Source: UBA695 sp042691655
GTDB taxonomy: Bacteria; Verrucomicrobiota; Verrucomicrobiia; Chthoniobacterales; Chthoniobacteraceae
Reading direction: 5' to 3'
Length of the DNA stretch: 64,000 nt
Assembly (NCBI GenBank): GCA_042691655.1
Contig: CP170506.1
Coordinates: forward strand, 2,542,001-2,606,000
Each line of letters opens with the position of its first letter. Position 1 is the stretch's first letter. The notes beneath the pieces are model-generated. The model was not told the DNA's origin and searched no databases. It worked only from the letters and a program-made list of their open reading frames with translations. Position numbers and translations under genes: made by a program. Positions 9,664 to 17,433 of the stretch are shown in pieces.

Positions 9664-10408
9664 AATCCCCAAGCACTTTTCCGCTTTAATTCGTCTGGGG
9701 AGTCGCAACCTCTGTCGCGCAAATTGAAGGAGAAGCTGAGGCGGACGGCAATACTCCTTCGATTTGGGAGGACCACTGCACCACTATGATACCCAACATG
9801 ATCGCAAAGAGCGATTCCCCGCGATCGCGTGCGATCATTACCATCGATGGGGGAAGACATTGCCTTGATGCGCAAACTGGGTAGCGCGCGCTGGGCGACC
9901 GCATCCGCCATTGGATGACACTCAAGGAGATGCCTTGTTCCATTGGCGCGGGATACGAGAGCGGTTCTCATGCTCCGTTTTGGCGCGAATCCAAGAGGTG
10001 GTCAACCAAGCCTACCATGATGCACCGCTCACCCACGGCTACGGAGTTAGTGCTGTACGCGAACATGGAGTTCGTGGTGCATCTGTTGGTATGGTGCATA
10101 ACCGGGCCGGGGCATTGCCTCTCACGGAATCAGATGCCGATATCGCTGCGGCAAAAGAAGCCTTCTCAGCCGAAATAGCCCAATTTCTCTCTCCCCTTTT
10201 TTGGCAACTACCCGAAAAAATATGGGGGGATCTTACGCTGATAAGCCAACCCACGGATTTCCTCGGGTTTGACCTTTATTATGGTAACTTCATCCGGGCT
10301 GGAATGGGCGGTTTCTCATGGCGCCGTTGACTCAATCAACCCTTTACTGGGCACCACGGTTCGCTTATGAACTCTACCAGACCAAGGCGATTTATATCAG
10401 CGGGTAGT
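9664..10408 (+). pseudogene. Decayed GH1 beta-glucosidase
   Basis: Pieces of a GH1 enzyme appear in order but in different frames. WGVATSVAQIEGEAEADG and NTPSIWEDHC (from about 9698) represent the N-terminus, MGEDIALMRKLG (about 9850) the first barrel helix, and GDRIRHWMTLKEM (about 9896) the region of the acid/base loop, where the usual NE is now KE. Then come VVNQAYHDAPLTHGYGVSAV and ISQPTDFLGFDLYYGNF (to about 10300), and finally LYWAPRFAYELYQTKAIYIS (about 10340-10400). It stops just before the nucleophile motif ENG. There are at least four frameshifts and an internal deletion of perhaps 250-300 bases. The truncation point touches what looks like an IS256-type end (GTGTCCAGAATC...), so insertion probably cut the gene. 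Confidence 0.8.
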
Positions 10409-10481
10409 GTCCAGAATCTTTCGCACTTTCTATTGGAGGGCTGAGGAAGGTTGGCGTGTTGTTTTTGGTTTCTTGTTTGGT

Positions 10482-10515
10482 TTTGATATCCGCCCCCGCG
10501 GGGGCGGATATCAAA
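10482..10515. repeat. 34-bp perfect palindrome
   Basis: Two 17-base arms (TTTGATATCCGCCCCCG and its exact complement) meet with no spacer, centred at 10498/10499. It lies 8 bases beyond the stop of the IS256 transposase fragment. A bidirectional hairpin or IS end structure is likely; it carries no T-tract of normal terminator length. Confidence 0.7.
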
Positions 10516-10523
10516 TTCGTTGG

Positions 10524-10843
10524 TCAGGCTATGGCCTCCTCCGTACCTGATGGGTTCTCACTCAGGCGGCTCATGTCCAGATAGCGTTTGCTGCCCCAGT
10601 TGGTTGCGGCGATGTGGCGGAGCCGCGCGGCCGCAAGCATCAATGCGCTCTGGCCGTCGGGGAAGGAGCCTACCACTCGGGTTCGCCGCCGAATTTCCCG
10701 GATCACCCGTTCCAGCGGGTTGTTGGTCCGCAGGTTGCGCCAGTGTTCGCGGGGAAAGTGCATGTAGCTCAGGGTTTCCTCAATACCCGCTGCGACCAGT
10801 TCCGCTGCTTTGCCAAGTTTCATTTCCCGCAGCTTGAAGACGA
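10524..10843 (-). pseudogene. IS256-family transposase, C-terminal fragment
   Basis: The minus-strand reading down to the stop at 10524 has KAAELVAAGIEETLSYMHFP, HWRNLRTNNPLERVIREIRR and a C-terminal part ending YLDMSRL, which is the typical C-terminal third of Mutator/IS256 transposases including the final catalytic Glu region (NPLER). Upstream of about 10844 the homology stops abruptly where repeat copy 1 begins, so the 5' two thirds are lost. It is a different subgroup from the remnant at 3.8-4.6 kb. Confidence 0.82.
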
Positions 10844-11295
10844 CCCTCCCCTTGCACATCTCATTTGAGAAGACCTCTCTCTTTTCAAAACCGCATAAGA
10901 CGTGTTGAGTCAGCAACTTAGAGAAGTTCGAATCCTGCCACGTACCTGATCTACCATTTCGAACTTTTGTTCCATGGTTAACAGGAAGCGGTAATCTGCG
11001 TTCGAAACGACATCCAAGGGCAGCCATTTATTACGGTGCGGAAAAGCCGGGTTCCCCCTTCAAACTGAGGCTGTCACCCCATCCCCGACACGCCGTTTTG
11101 GCTGCCGCCATTCCAGTGGGATTTATGCGGGGTGCAAAAACCTTGTTCTTCCCCGGGTTTCCCTCTGTAAATTCCGTTTTTTAGAGGGTGGAGATTTGTA
11201 TATCAAAAATTGGCCGAAGTGACCATGCTTTTTGCCCCTTTTCCCGATGTCCAAAGTCCGCCAGCACCCACTCCTTGTTTTCCTCGTCCAGATGA
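10844..11295 (+). repeat. Truncated repeat element, copy 1 (leader of an integrase-type IS)
   Basis: The segment aligns by eye with 41144-41660 and with the complement of 45841-46250. Shared landmarks, in order, are CCCTCCCCTTGCACA at the left end, GTTGAGTCAGCAACTTAG, AAGTTCGAATCCT, GGTTAACAG, TTCGAAA and GCAAAAACCTTG. The start of a transposase frame follows (MSKVRQHPLL at about 11248). It ends after about 18 codons of that frame. No intact gene is inside. Confidence 0.65.
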
Positions 11296-11394
11296 CGCAG
11301 ACATGTGTTTGTCCAGGGATTTTTAGAAAAAGCTCAGCTTCCCATGATGTTCCCCCTAGAGGAGGGGTTTGGGGAACCGTGGTTCCCCAATTCT
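11296..11394. other. Short junction between repeat copy 1 and IS110
   Basis: No gene is visible. Together with the preceding repeat copy it makes a stretch of about 550 bases without coding content. A small inverted repeat CACTCG/CGAGTG at about 11402-11419 lies at the end of the IS110 frame. Confidence 0.4.
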
Positions 11395-12440
11395 TCAAGG
11401 GACACTCGAGAAGACGAGTGGGTGGCTTTTTTGGAGCATCAGTAGCATTTGTGCCATGTAAGCCTGCGGGGATAGGTCGCCGAGGATCCTTTCCTTCAAG
11501 GAACCGCAGGCGTTCACTAGTAGGTTGAGCTTTCTGTCAACCATGGGCTCGATCTCATCCATCGCGGAGAAGGCTCCGCTTAGGCAATACCAGACGGCTG
11601 TTGCCAATTTGCGTGCCACCCCGATTGTCGCCCGGTTGCGTCCGCGCCGTATCACTAACTTGTATCCCCACTGCGCAAAAGGCGCCTGCGGTACGCGCAG
11701 GATCATCTGGGCGGCCTGCACCAGCAGGGAGCGTAGCGGCGCACAACCGTGTTTGCGCAGATGAGTAGAGCCCTTGCTGTTGCCAGACTCGCACACGCTA
11801 GGGTTGAGCCCGATGTAGGCTACAAGCTGCTTAGGCCCGGCAAAGCGCCGGATGTCCCCGATGAAAGCGGCCAGCGCAAAGGCGGCGATGTGCCGCAGTC
11901 CGCAGAGCCGGATTAGCCGCAGGATTGCCGGTTCTTTGAGCAACTCCGCAGCCATCACTTCACGCAGCTGCGTGCGCCGCAAATTCGCATTAAGTAGGGC
12001 TTGGTGGTGTTGACTCAAAAGTAGCTGCTGCGTTGGTTCCCACACCCGCAGTGCCAGTAACCGGGCCAGGCTTGCCTCGCTGGTCAGCCGGAAACCCTGT
12101 TCAAGTCGAATCCGGTGTTGGTTCAGAAAGCTGCGGATGCGTTGCCGGGCACGCGTAGTGTCGCAGACCGCCTGTTGATAGGTGTAGAAGACCTCCCGGC
12201 GCAGCCGCGTTGTCATATCGGGCACCCAGACCTTCCCGGCCAGCCCACTGATATAAAGCCGCGCCAGCTTGACTGCGTCCGTACGATCGTTGGCACAATA
12301 ACGCTTGCCAATTTTCGCACACTGCTTGCTCTCCAGCACTACGGCCTTGCGACAGTGGGCACGGATTGTCTCGCAAGCTGCGAAGCTGTTGTCGCTGGCC
12401 TCCATAACAATGGTATCCTGCGAGGTGGTGTTCGGAAACG
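11395..12440 (-). pseudogene. IS110-family transposase lacking its N-terminus
   Basis: From 12440 the frame reads QDTIVMEASDNSF, then VLESKQCAKIGKRYCANDRT and DAVKLARLYISGLAG, which correspond to residues about 55 onward of IS110 transposases. The C-terminal Transposase_20 region is present (LCGLRHIAAFALAAFIGDI, then PKQLVAYIGLNPSVCESG). A stop codon lies in frame just before 12440, and the N-terminal DEDD residues that should precede it are missing, so the enzyme is inactive. The break point sits two bases from the stop of the kinase gene at 12442: the fragment was joined directly behind the catabolic operon. The last complete in-frame ATG is at 12405. Confidence 0.8.
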
Positions 12441-12441
12441 C

Positions 12442-13941
12442 TCAAAAAAGTCTTTCGGAAAGACAGCGGAGGCTGGCATAGGTCTCTTCGTAAAGAGCTG
12501 CGCGTTCACGGTAAAATTTTGCATGGTTGGAATTTGGCAGGATGGCTTCGCCCGTTCGTATCCATTGGGCAACGAGAGATGGAACGTCACAATTATCCCT
12601 TGCCAAGCAAGCCAACAAGGCGACTCCGAGGCAACCGGCCTCAGTGCTTTCAGGAACGAAAATGGGCCGGTTGAAGACATCGGCCTTGATCTGAAGCCAG
12701 CGTCGATTTTTCGCCCCACCTCCCGTTACTCGCAATTCCTCCACGGGAATGCCCGAGCGGCTAAGAACGCGAAGATTCGCTTCCAATTCGAAGCACAGCC
12801 CTTCCAAGATGGCCCGAAGCACCTCCCCTCGACTTGTGGTCAAGCGAAGTCCGAGGACTGCCGCCGGAGTGTGATTGTCAAAATGAGGCGTGCCCGATCC
12901 CGTAAAATAGGGCAGCACCATCAAGCCGGTCGGGTTGTTTGGCATCAAAGCCGCAATCAAATCGTAAGCGTCGCCACCGTTCTGAAGAGCCGCCGCGACC
13001 TCCGTCGCGCCAAATTCTCGGAGGAACCACCGAAGCACATTTCCGCCGCTTAGATTGTAAGCCAGCGTCGCGTACAATCCTGGTGCCGCGTGGGGATAGG
13101 TACAAAGGTTCGCATCCCGCAAGGCGGTGTTTAGAATGGGTTTGGAAAAGGAGGCTGTAATGCATTCGACCGTGCCGCTGCCCAAGGCGGCAATGCCGGG
13201 CCGGATGGCTCCGCAGCCGAGGGCCGCGCAGACTTGGTCATGCCCGCCGGTTACGACCACGGCATGGGGAGCTAGGTTTAATTTTCGGCACACCTCCTCG
13301 GAAAGGGTGCCAACGACTTCACCGGAAGGAAGAGGCCGACTGAGTTGTCCAATCCGGATGCCGCTAGCCGCCAAGATATCTGAATCCCAACGGTTTTGTT
13401 GCACATTAAAGAGCATGGTTCGTGCGGCCAGGGAAAAACTGATGGCTGGCTCCAGCCCAAGACGGTAATGAATATAGTCCTCGAAACAAAGAATACGTCC
13501 GATTCCCGACCAGACATCTGGGCGCTCTTTCTGCAACCACAACAACTTATAGAGGCTGAAGATCGGGTGCGCGGTATGCCCGGTTTTTTTGTAGAGTAGC
13601 CCCGCATCGAATGACCATGAGTGCACTTGCCGAAGGGCACGGTTGTCCGAGGAGACCATGGCATTTGTCAGGAGATGGTCCTGTTCATCCAGAACCGTAA
13701 ATGCTTCCCCCTGGCAGCTGATTGCCAGCCCTTCCACAAGGTCACGGAAACAGCGCGAGGCGGCTTCGGCGATGGCCGCGAGACAGGCGTCACCGACTTT
13801 CTGCGAGTTTAGCTCTGCCCAATCGGGTTGCGGGGACTCGACGGCGTATTCGCGGGCTGCGGAGGCGATGGGTCTGCCTTTGCGATTGAAGACCACCACC
13901 TTGCAACTGCTGGTGCCTATATCCAGTCCGAGAAAGCTCAT
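12442..13941 (-). CDS. FGGY-family carbohydrate kinase (xylulokinase-like)
   Basis: The 499-residue kinase starts at ATG 13941, which overlaps the TGA of the upstream aldolase gene (ATGA). The N-terminal phosphate-binding motif LGLDIGTSSCKVVVF is at residues 3-17, the second nucleotide-binding segment VVVTGGHDQVCAALGCGA near 240, and the C-terminal FGGY signature region (GGGAKNRRWLQIKADVFNRP) near 405-425. Length and motifs fit xylulose-, fuculose- or rhamnulose-type kinases. As the neighbours are a lyxose isomerase and a class II aldolase, D-xylulose or a related ketose is the likely substrate; whether C1 or C5 is phosphorylated cannot be read from the sequence. It is the last gene of the operon, and an IS110 fragment abuts its stop. 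Confidence 0.85.
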   Translation of the reverse strand: MSFLGLDIGTSSCKVVVFNRKGRPIASAAREYAVESPQPDWAELNSQKVGDACLAAIAEAASRCFRDLVEGLAISCQGEAFTVLDEQDHLLTNAMVSSDNRALRQVHSWSFDAGLLYKKTGHTAHPIFSLYKLLWLQKERPDVWSGIGRILCFEDYIHYRLGLEPAISFSLAARTMLFNVQQNRWDSDILAASGIRIGQLSRPLPSGEVVGTLSEEVCRKLNLAPHAVVVTGGHDQVCAALGCGAIRPGIAALGSGTVECITASFSKPILNTALRDANLCTYPHAAPGLYATLAYNLSGGNVLRWFLREFGATEVAAALQNGGDAYDLIAALMPNNPTGLMVLPYFTGSGTPHFDNHTPAAVLGLRLTTSRGEVLRAILEGLCFELEANLRVLSRSGIPVEELRVTGGGAKNRRWLQIKADVFNRPIFVPESTEAGCLGVALLACLARDNCDVPSLVAQWIRTGEAILPNSNHAKFYRERAALYEETYASLRCLSERLF

Positions 13942-14936
13942 ACCTGTGGGTACCAAGCTTCCAGGTAACGTTTGACAATGTGCTTCATTTGCTCAAAGAC
14001 CAACTGCTGGCGCCACGCGGTGGTGAAGTGGCTGAGCATGGCGGGGGACTGCGTATCCGCATGCGCCCCGAGCAAACCTTCATTAAGCAACTCGGCGGCG
14101 GTCAGGCTCCCGACCACCTTAGCTGCATGGTGGACCATATCGCGAAGCAGGGGTCCGGCAGAATCACGTTCCAGGGCCGTCCAAAGATTCACCCTGACGA
14201 TACCGTCGGAAAAGAGGTTGGGCCACTGTTCGATTGCGACGGAAGAAGTTCCGTGGAGAACCAGTCGCTGGCCGATTTTAGCACTGATTTCCCTAGCCCG
14301 GTCGCGAGCATAGCACAAGGAGGAAGCTCCGGCGCGATGCTCCGTGCCAAGGTTTGCGACGACCCAATCGACTCCGGTCTCCCCAGCAAAGCGTTCGGCT
14401 TCCTCTACCTGTGTTAGTGGGTTATTCTTGGTGCCGACGTAATCGCATGCCCCCTCGATTACGATCTCGGATTGCCGCTGATCCATGAATTTCCGCGTGA
14501 AGGCCACATTCTCCTCGAAGGGGAGCGTGGAGGCATCGAACATAATCGAGGAGAAACGGCTGAGATCACCTTCCCAAAGTTTGGCATCCAGATCGTGCTG
14601 GATGTGGTCGAGGTGAACGAGAACGCGCAAGTGGGCAAAGGGGGAGTCTGGTCCCGTTAAGACGGCCAAATCCGCAAGAAAGAGCTCCAAGCCGATGCGC
14701 CAGTCGCGAGTCTGGGTGTAATACGCGGTTTGCGTGCGCTGAGGATAGCAATTGGTCACCGCGAGCATCACGGGCAGATTGAGGCAATCGCAGGTTTCTC
14801 CATGTTCCTTGACCGTTGCTAACACAGCTTCCGTGGTAGTAAGGTTCTCCGTGCCAAAGGCCGGAATAACCCAGCCGTTTCGTTTCGCTTCCGCAAAGAC
14901 GTTGAGGACAGAGACTCGATCCGTAATGATGGGCAT
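13938..14936 (-). CDS. Class II fructose-bisphosphate aldolase-family protein
   Basis: The 332-residue protein shows class II aldolase landmarks: VIPAFGTENLTTTEAVLA at the N-terminus, the metal-ligand segment VHLDHIQHD (residues about 105-113), SSIMFDASTLPFEENVAFT, the second ligand region EGACDYVG, and LVLHGTSSV near 230 for phosphate and metal binding. Family knowledge: these Zn-dependent enzymes cleave ketose phosphates to dihydroxyacetone phosphate and an aldehyde. Sequence and length place it with KbaY/GatY/YdjI-type sugar-specific members rather than glycolytic Fba. It starts 6 bases after the isomerase stop and overlaps the kinase start, so isomerase, aldolase and kinase are translationally coupled. 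Confidence 0.8.
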   Translation of the reverse strand: MPIITDRVSVLNVFAEAKRNGWVIPAFGTENLTTTEAVLATVKEHGETCDCLNLPVMLAVTNCYPQRTQTAYYTQTRDWRIGLELFLADLAVLTGPDSPFAHLRVLVHLDHIQHDLDAKLWEGDLSRFSSIMFDASTLPFEENVAFTRKFMDQRQSEIVIEGACDYVGTKNNPLTQVEEAERFAGETGVDWVVANLGTEHRAGASSLCYARDRAREISAKIGQRLVLHGTSSVAIEQWPNLFSDGIVRVNLWTALERDSAGPLLRDMVHHAAKVVGSLTAAELLNEGLLGAHADTQSPAMLSHFTTAWRQQLVFEQMKHIVKRYLEAWYPQV

Positions 14937-14942
14937 GGTGGG

Positions 14943-15635
14943 TTAGACGCAAAAATAGGTTCCGTAGTCTTGGGTTAGCAGATGTCTGGGCGCCTCGTCT
15001 TCTTCGATTTCAGGAAAGCGCCCTATTTTTTCGAAGAAGCGGTTGTCGATCCGGTCATCGTTGACGCGGTTCACTTCGCCTACCAGCACCGTTCCCGTGG
15101 TTGGATCGCCCCAGAATGTATGATAGAGACGTTGTGTAAGACAAACGGACTCGCCCGGAGTCAACGTGAGAGTTCCTCCTGCGGAAACCGTGCGCCTCAT
15201 GCCATCGCAACTCACCGTTACAGGAGTATCCGCCAACTGGTCGTCCGTCGTGGAATTCCAAAGCTGGATAACCAAGTTGCCGCCGCCGCGATTGATGATG
15301 TCCTCCATCTTCTGATGGTGAAAGTGAATCGGGGTTATCTGTCCCGGTTCGACAATGAGTACCTTTTCTCCATAGATTTTACCAAGAGGTTTTTGGAGTT
15401 CATCGAAAGTGCCGTTTCTGAGCGTGAAAAGCAGCAGACCGATTTTGGAGAAATCGCCGGAGCCGAAGTCGGTAATATCCCAGCCTAGCTGCTGGGCGAC
15501 AACCTCCAAGCTTTCGGGGCCGTGCTGATGCCAGTCCCCGGGGGACCAAAAAGCAAAAGGAGGAAGGGGAAAATGACGTTCGCGCAGGAAAGAAACTCCT
15601 TTGTACATGAGATCATTAATTTCGGAGCGTTTCAT
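14943..15635 (-). CDS. D-lyxose ketol-isomerase
   Basis: The 230-residue cupin-type protein matches the D-lyxose isomerase family throughout: MKRSEINDL at the N-terminus, LPPFAFWSPGDW, LGWDITDFGSGDF and LLLFTLRNG, then the metal-binding cupin motif TPIHFHHQKMEDIINRGGGN (residues about 101-120; His, His and Glu ligands), and QRLYHTFWG with the further His ligand. The family interconverts D-lyxose and D-xylulose and often D-mannose and D-fructose, using Mn(II). The start ATG at 15635 is the conserved one. It lies in the middle of the operon between two aldolase-type genes and is the strongest hint about the pathway. Confidence 0.9.
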   Translation of the reverse strand: MKRSEINDLMYKGVSFLRERHFPLPPFAFWSPGDWHQHGPESLEVVAQQLGWDITDFGSGDFSKIGLLLFTLRNGTFDELQKPLGKIYGEKVLIVEPGQITPIHFHHQKMEDIINRGGGNLVIQLWNSTTDDQLADTPVTVSCDGMRRTVSAGGTLTLTPGESVCLTQRLYHTFWGDPTTGTVLVGEVNRVNDDRIDNRFFEKIGRFPEIEEDEAPRHLLTQDYGTYFCV

Positions 15636-15690
15636 AAGAGGATAGATGAATAAATTTTTTGCAGACTGAATAAATCAGGAATAATATTAC

Positions 15691-16731
15691 TCAGTAGCTC
15701 AGCTTGTTGGTTGTGAGTTGCAAGTCGGCTTCCATCGTTCGCTGCGGGCGCATGCCGTTTTTTTCGAGCCTACTGTGGTAGACTTTCACTCCTTCTTCCG
15801 GCGATACCTCGTCGTCCACCACGTGTCGAAGCAACTCAATAAAGGAGAGAGGGTCTTCCGAAAGATTGATTTTGCGTCCGAACAACGCGACTTTGGCACC
15901 ATACTTTTGGGCATCGTAAATCAGCTGGAAGGCATCACGCGTCGTGCCCGCGCTCCCGCCAAGAATTCCAACGACAAGCCGCGAGTCGTATGCCACCAAT
16001 TCTTCCAGCGGTCCCGGTCCGTTGTATGGGATCTTGAGAAAAATCGGGCGTCCAGCTCCGGTGACTCCGGCCAAAGTGCGGACAATGTGGTCGTTCAGAA
16101 ATGTGGCTATCTTCCCACTCGGAATGCCGGGATTTACGTTCGGGTTGAAGACTTCCAGAAAATGTCGGAAGCGCTTTTTTTCCGCCTCAATTCGAAAATC
16201 ATGGTAGTCCTGTAGGGCTTTGTAATCCCAGTCAATGTCGTTGGTGAAAGTGATCGAATAAAGCCCGAGATCAGCCCCTATAACGGGCTGTGAGTGATCT
16301 CCAGAGAGGTGGCCGTATTTGATGTGGTCGATGGTCGCCGTGCGAAAGGACCGGGAAGGATGGTCGGTGGGATACTTTCCGCCACGCACAGCCCAGATGT
16401 CCGAGGTGTCATTGGCGCGGGCGGCCGGGGTGATGTCGGAATGCTCAAAGAGCCGCTCCTCCATGCCCAGTCTCTCAAGGTTAGAGGCAGAGAGAAGCAT
16501 GATGTCGACGATGTTCTGCTGAATAACAGATCGTATTTGACAGAGGTAGCTATCTAGCGTTTTCCAACATCCTTCCGATCCCTGCGCACCGGGGTGGCCG
16601 CTGGCCGTCAGCGGCCCTGGCGCGGTAATCCCGAAAGCCATGTCTGCATCTTTGGCGTCCGCGATGATGAAATCCTTCGGAGAAGTTGAACCGTTGAGGA
16701 TGTTGACAAGTTTTTGGTCGAGACGTTTCAT
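15691..16731 (-). CDS. Class I (DhnA/DeoC-like) aldolase-type TIM-barrel protein
   Basis: The 346-residue protein has FIIADAKDADMAFG near the start, KIPYNGPGPLEELVAYDSRL around residues 240-260 with a candidate Schiff-base lysine (FLKIPY), and GILGGSAGTTRDAFQLIYDA followed by GAKVALFGRKIN, the phosphate-binding end of aldolase-type barrels. I do not recognise a characterised family member. It precedes the lyxose isomerase by 55 bases and may give the operon a second, Schiff-base aldolase. An epimerase or other barrel enzyme is possible. No signal peptide is present, so it acts in the cytoplasm. Confidence 0.6.
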   Translation of the reverse strand: MKRLDQKLVNILNGSTSPKDFIIADAKDADMAFGITAPGPLTASGHPGAQGSEGCWKTLDSYLCQIRSVIQQNIVDIMLLSASNLERLGMEERLFEHSDITPAARANDTSDIWAVRGGKYPTDHPSRSFRTATIDHIKYGHLSGDHSQPVIGADLGLYSITFTNDIDWDYKALQDYHDFRIEAEKKRFRHFLEVFNPNVNPGIPSGKIATFLNDHIVRTLAGVTGAGRPIFLKIPYNGPGPLEELVAYDSRLVVGILGGSAGTTRDAFQLIYDAQKYGAKVALFGRKINLSEDPLSFIELLRHVVDDEVSPEEGVKVYHSRLEKNGMRPQRTMEADLQLTTNKLSY

Positions 16732-16785
16732 GAAAAGTGGATTATCGGAAGTCTGAATCGGAAATGGTCGGGGTCGCCCATTTGG

Positions 16786-17433
16786 CTAATGGCTAGGCGC
16801 AGGTAGGTAACTATGCAACGAAGGGGGCTGTTGGAAGTAACTCTCGAACACCAGCTTGGCGTAGAGGTGATTGCCTGCGGGGGAAAGATGCACCCCGTCC
16901 TCCGAGTGAAAGCCGTCTATCTTTTCTTTTTCAAGAAGCCGGGAGAGATCAATGGAGGGGAGTTTTTCCTTGCAGGCGATTTGGCGAAGCGCTTCGTTGT
17001 AGGGTTCAAGATTTTGCCCCACAGCCACGCCGTTCCCTTGGGGATGCTGGTCCTTGCGCAACGTGATGGGATGGTTGATGATCAAAACCACTTGGGCATT
17101 CTCCTCTCTGACTTGCCGGACAATCTCGCCAATGTTTTTCCGATACTCGTCCAGTCCGACACGCGCAGTTCTGCACCAAGGATAGGTATAGGCATCGTTA
17201 ATTCCGAACTCGACTAGTACAATGGCCGGTTTCAGCGCGATGACGTCCGTGACGATGCGGTCGAGAGCCAGGGCGGTTGTGTTGCCGCCGACGCCTTTGT
17301 TGAAGACATCGTATTCTCCCGGGAAACGGCCTTCCAAGAGGAACGCCAGGCAGGCGGTCCAGCGGTTAGCCTCCGCTTCGCCCAGGCACATCGTAATCGA
17401 GTCACCAAAGCAGACCACGTTTTGTCTATTCAT
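16786..17433 (-). CDS. Cytoplasmic SGNH/GDSL hydrolase
   Basis: The 215-residue protein carries block I VVCFGDSITMCLGE (Ser about 12), a Gly in block II (GVGGNTTALALDRI), the block III Asn in EFGINDAYTY, and the catalytic Asp/His pair in DGVHLSPAG near residue 180. This is a complete SGNH esterase of TAP-like size without a signal peptide. It starts inside the last codons of the preceding gene (8-base overlap) and is thus co-translated with it. An intracellular sugar ester, such as an acetylated oligosaccharide, is a reasonable substrate in this operon, but this is inference. Confidence 0.8.
   Translation of the reverse strand: MNRQNVVCFGDSITMCLGEAEANRWTACLAFLLEGRFPGEYDVFNKGVGGNTTALALDRIVTDVIALKPAIVLVEFGINDAYTYPWCRTARVGLDEYRKNIGEIVRQVREENAQVVLIINHPITLRKDQHPQGNGVAVGQNLEPYNEALRQIACKEKLPSIDLSRLLEKEKIDGFHSEDGVHLSPAGNHLYAKLVFESYFQQPPSLHSYLPAPSH

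Noticed and set aside
9911..10330. 139-codon plus-strand frame as a hypothetical protein
   Set aside because: It is only one frame of the broken GH1 pseudogene; the other parts are found in other frames on both sides.
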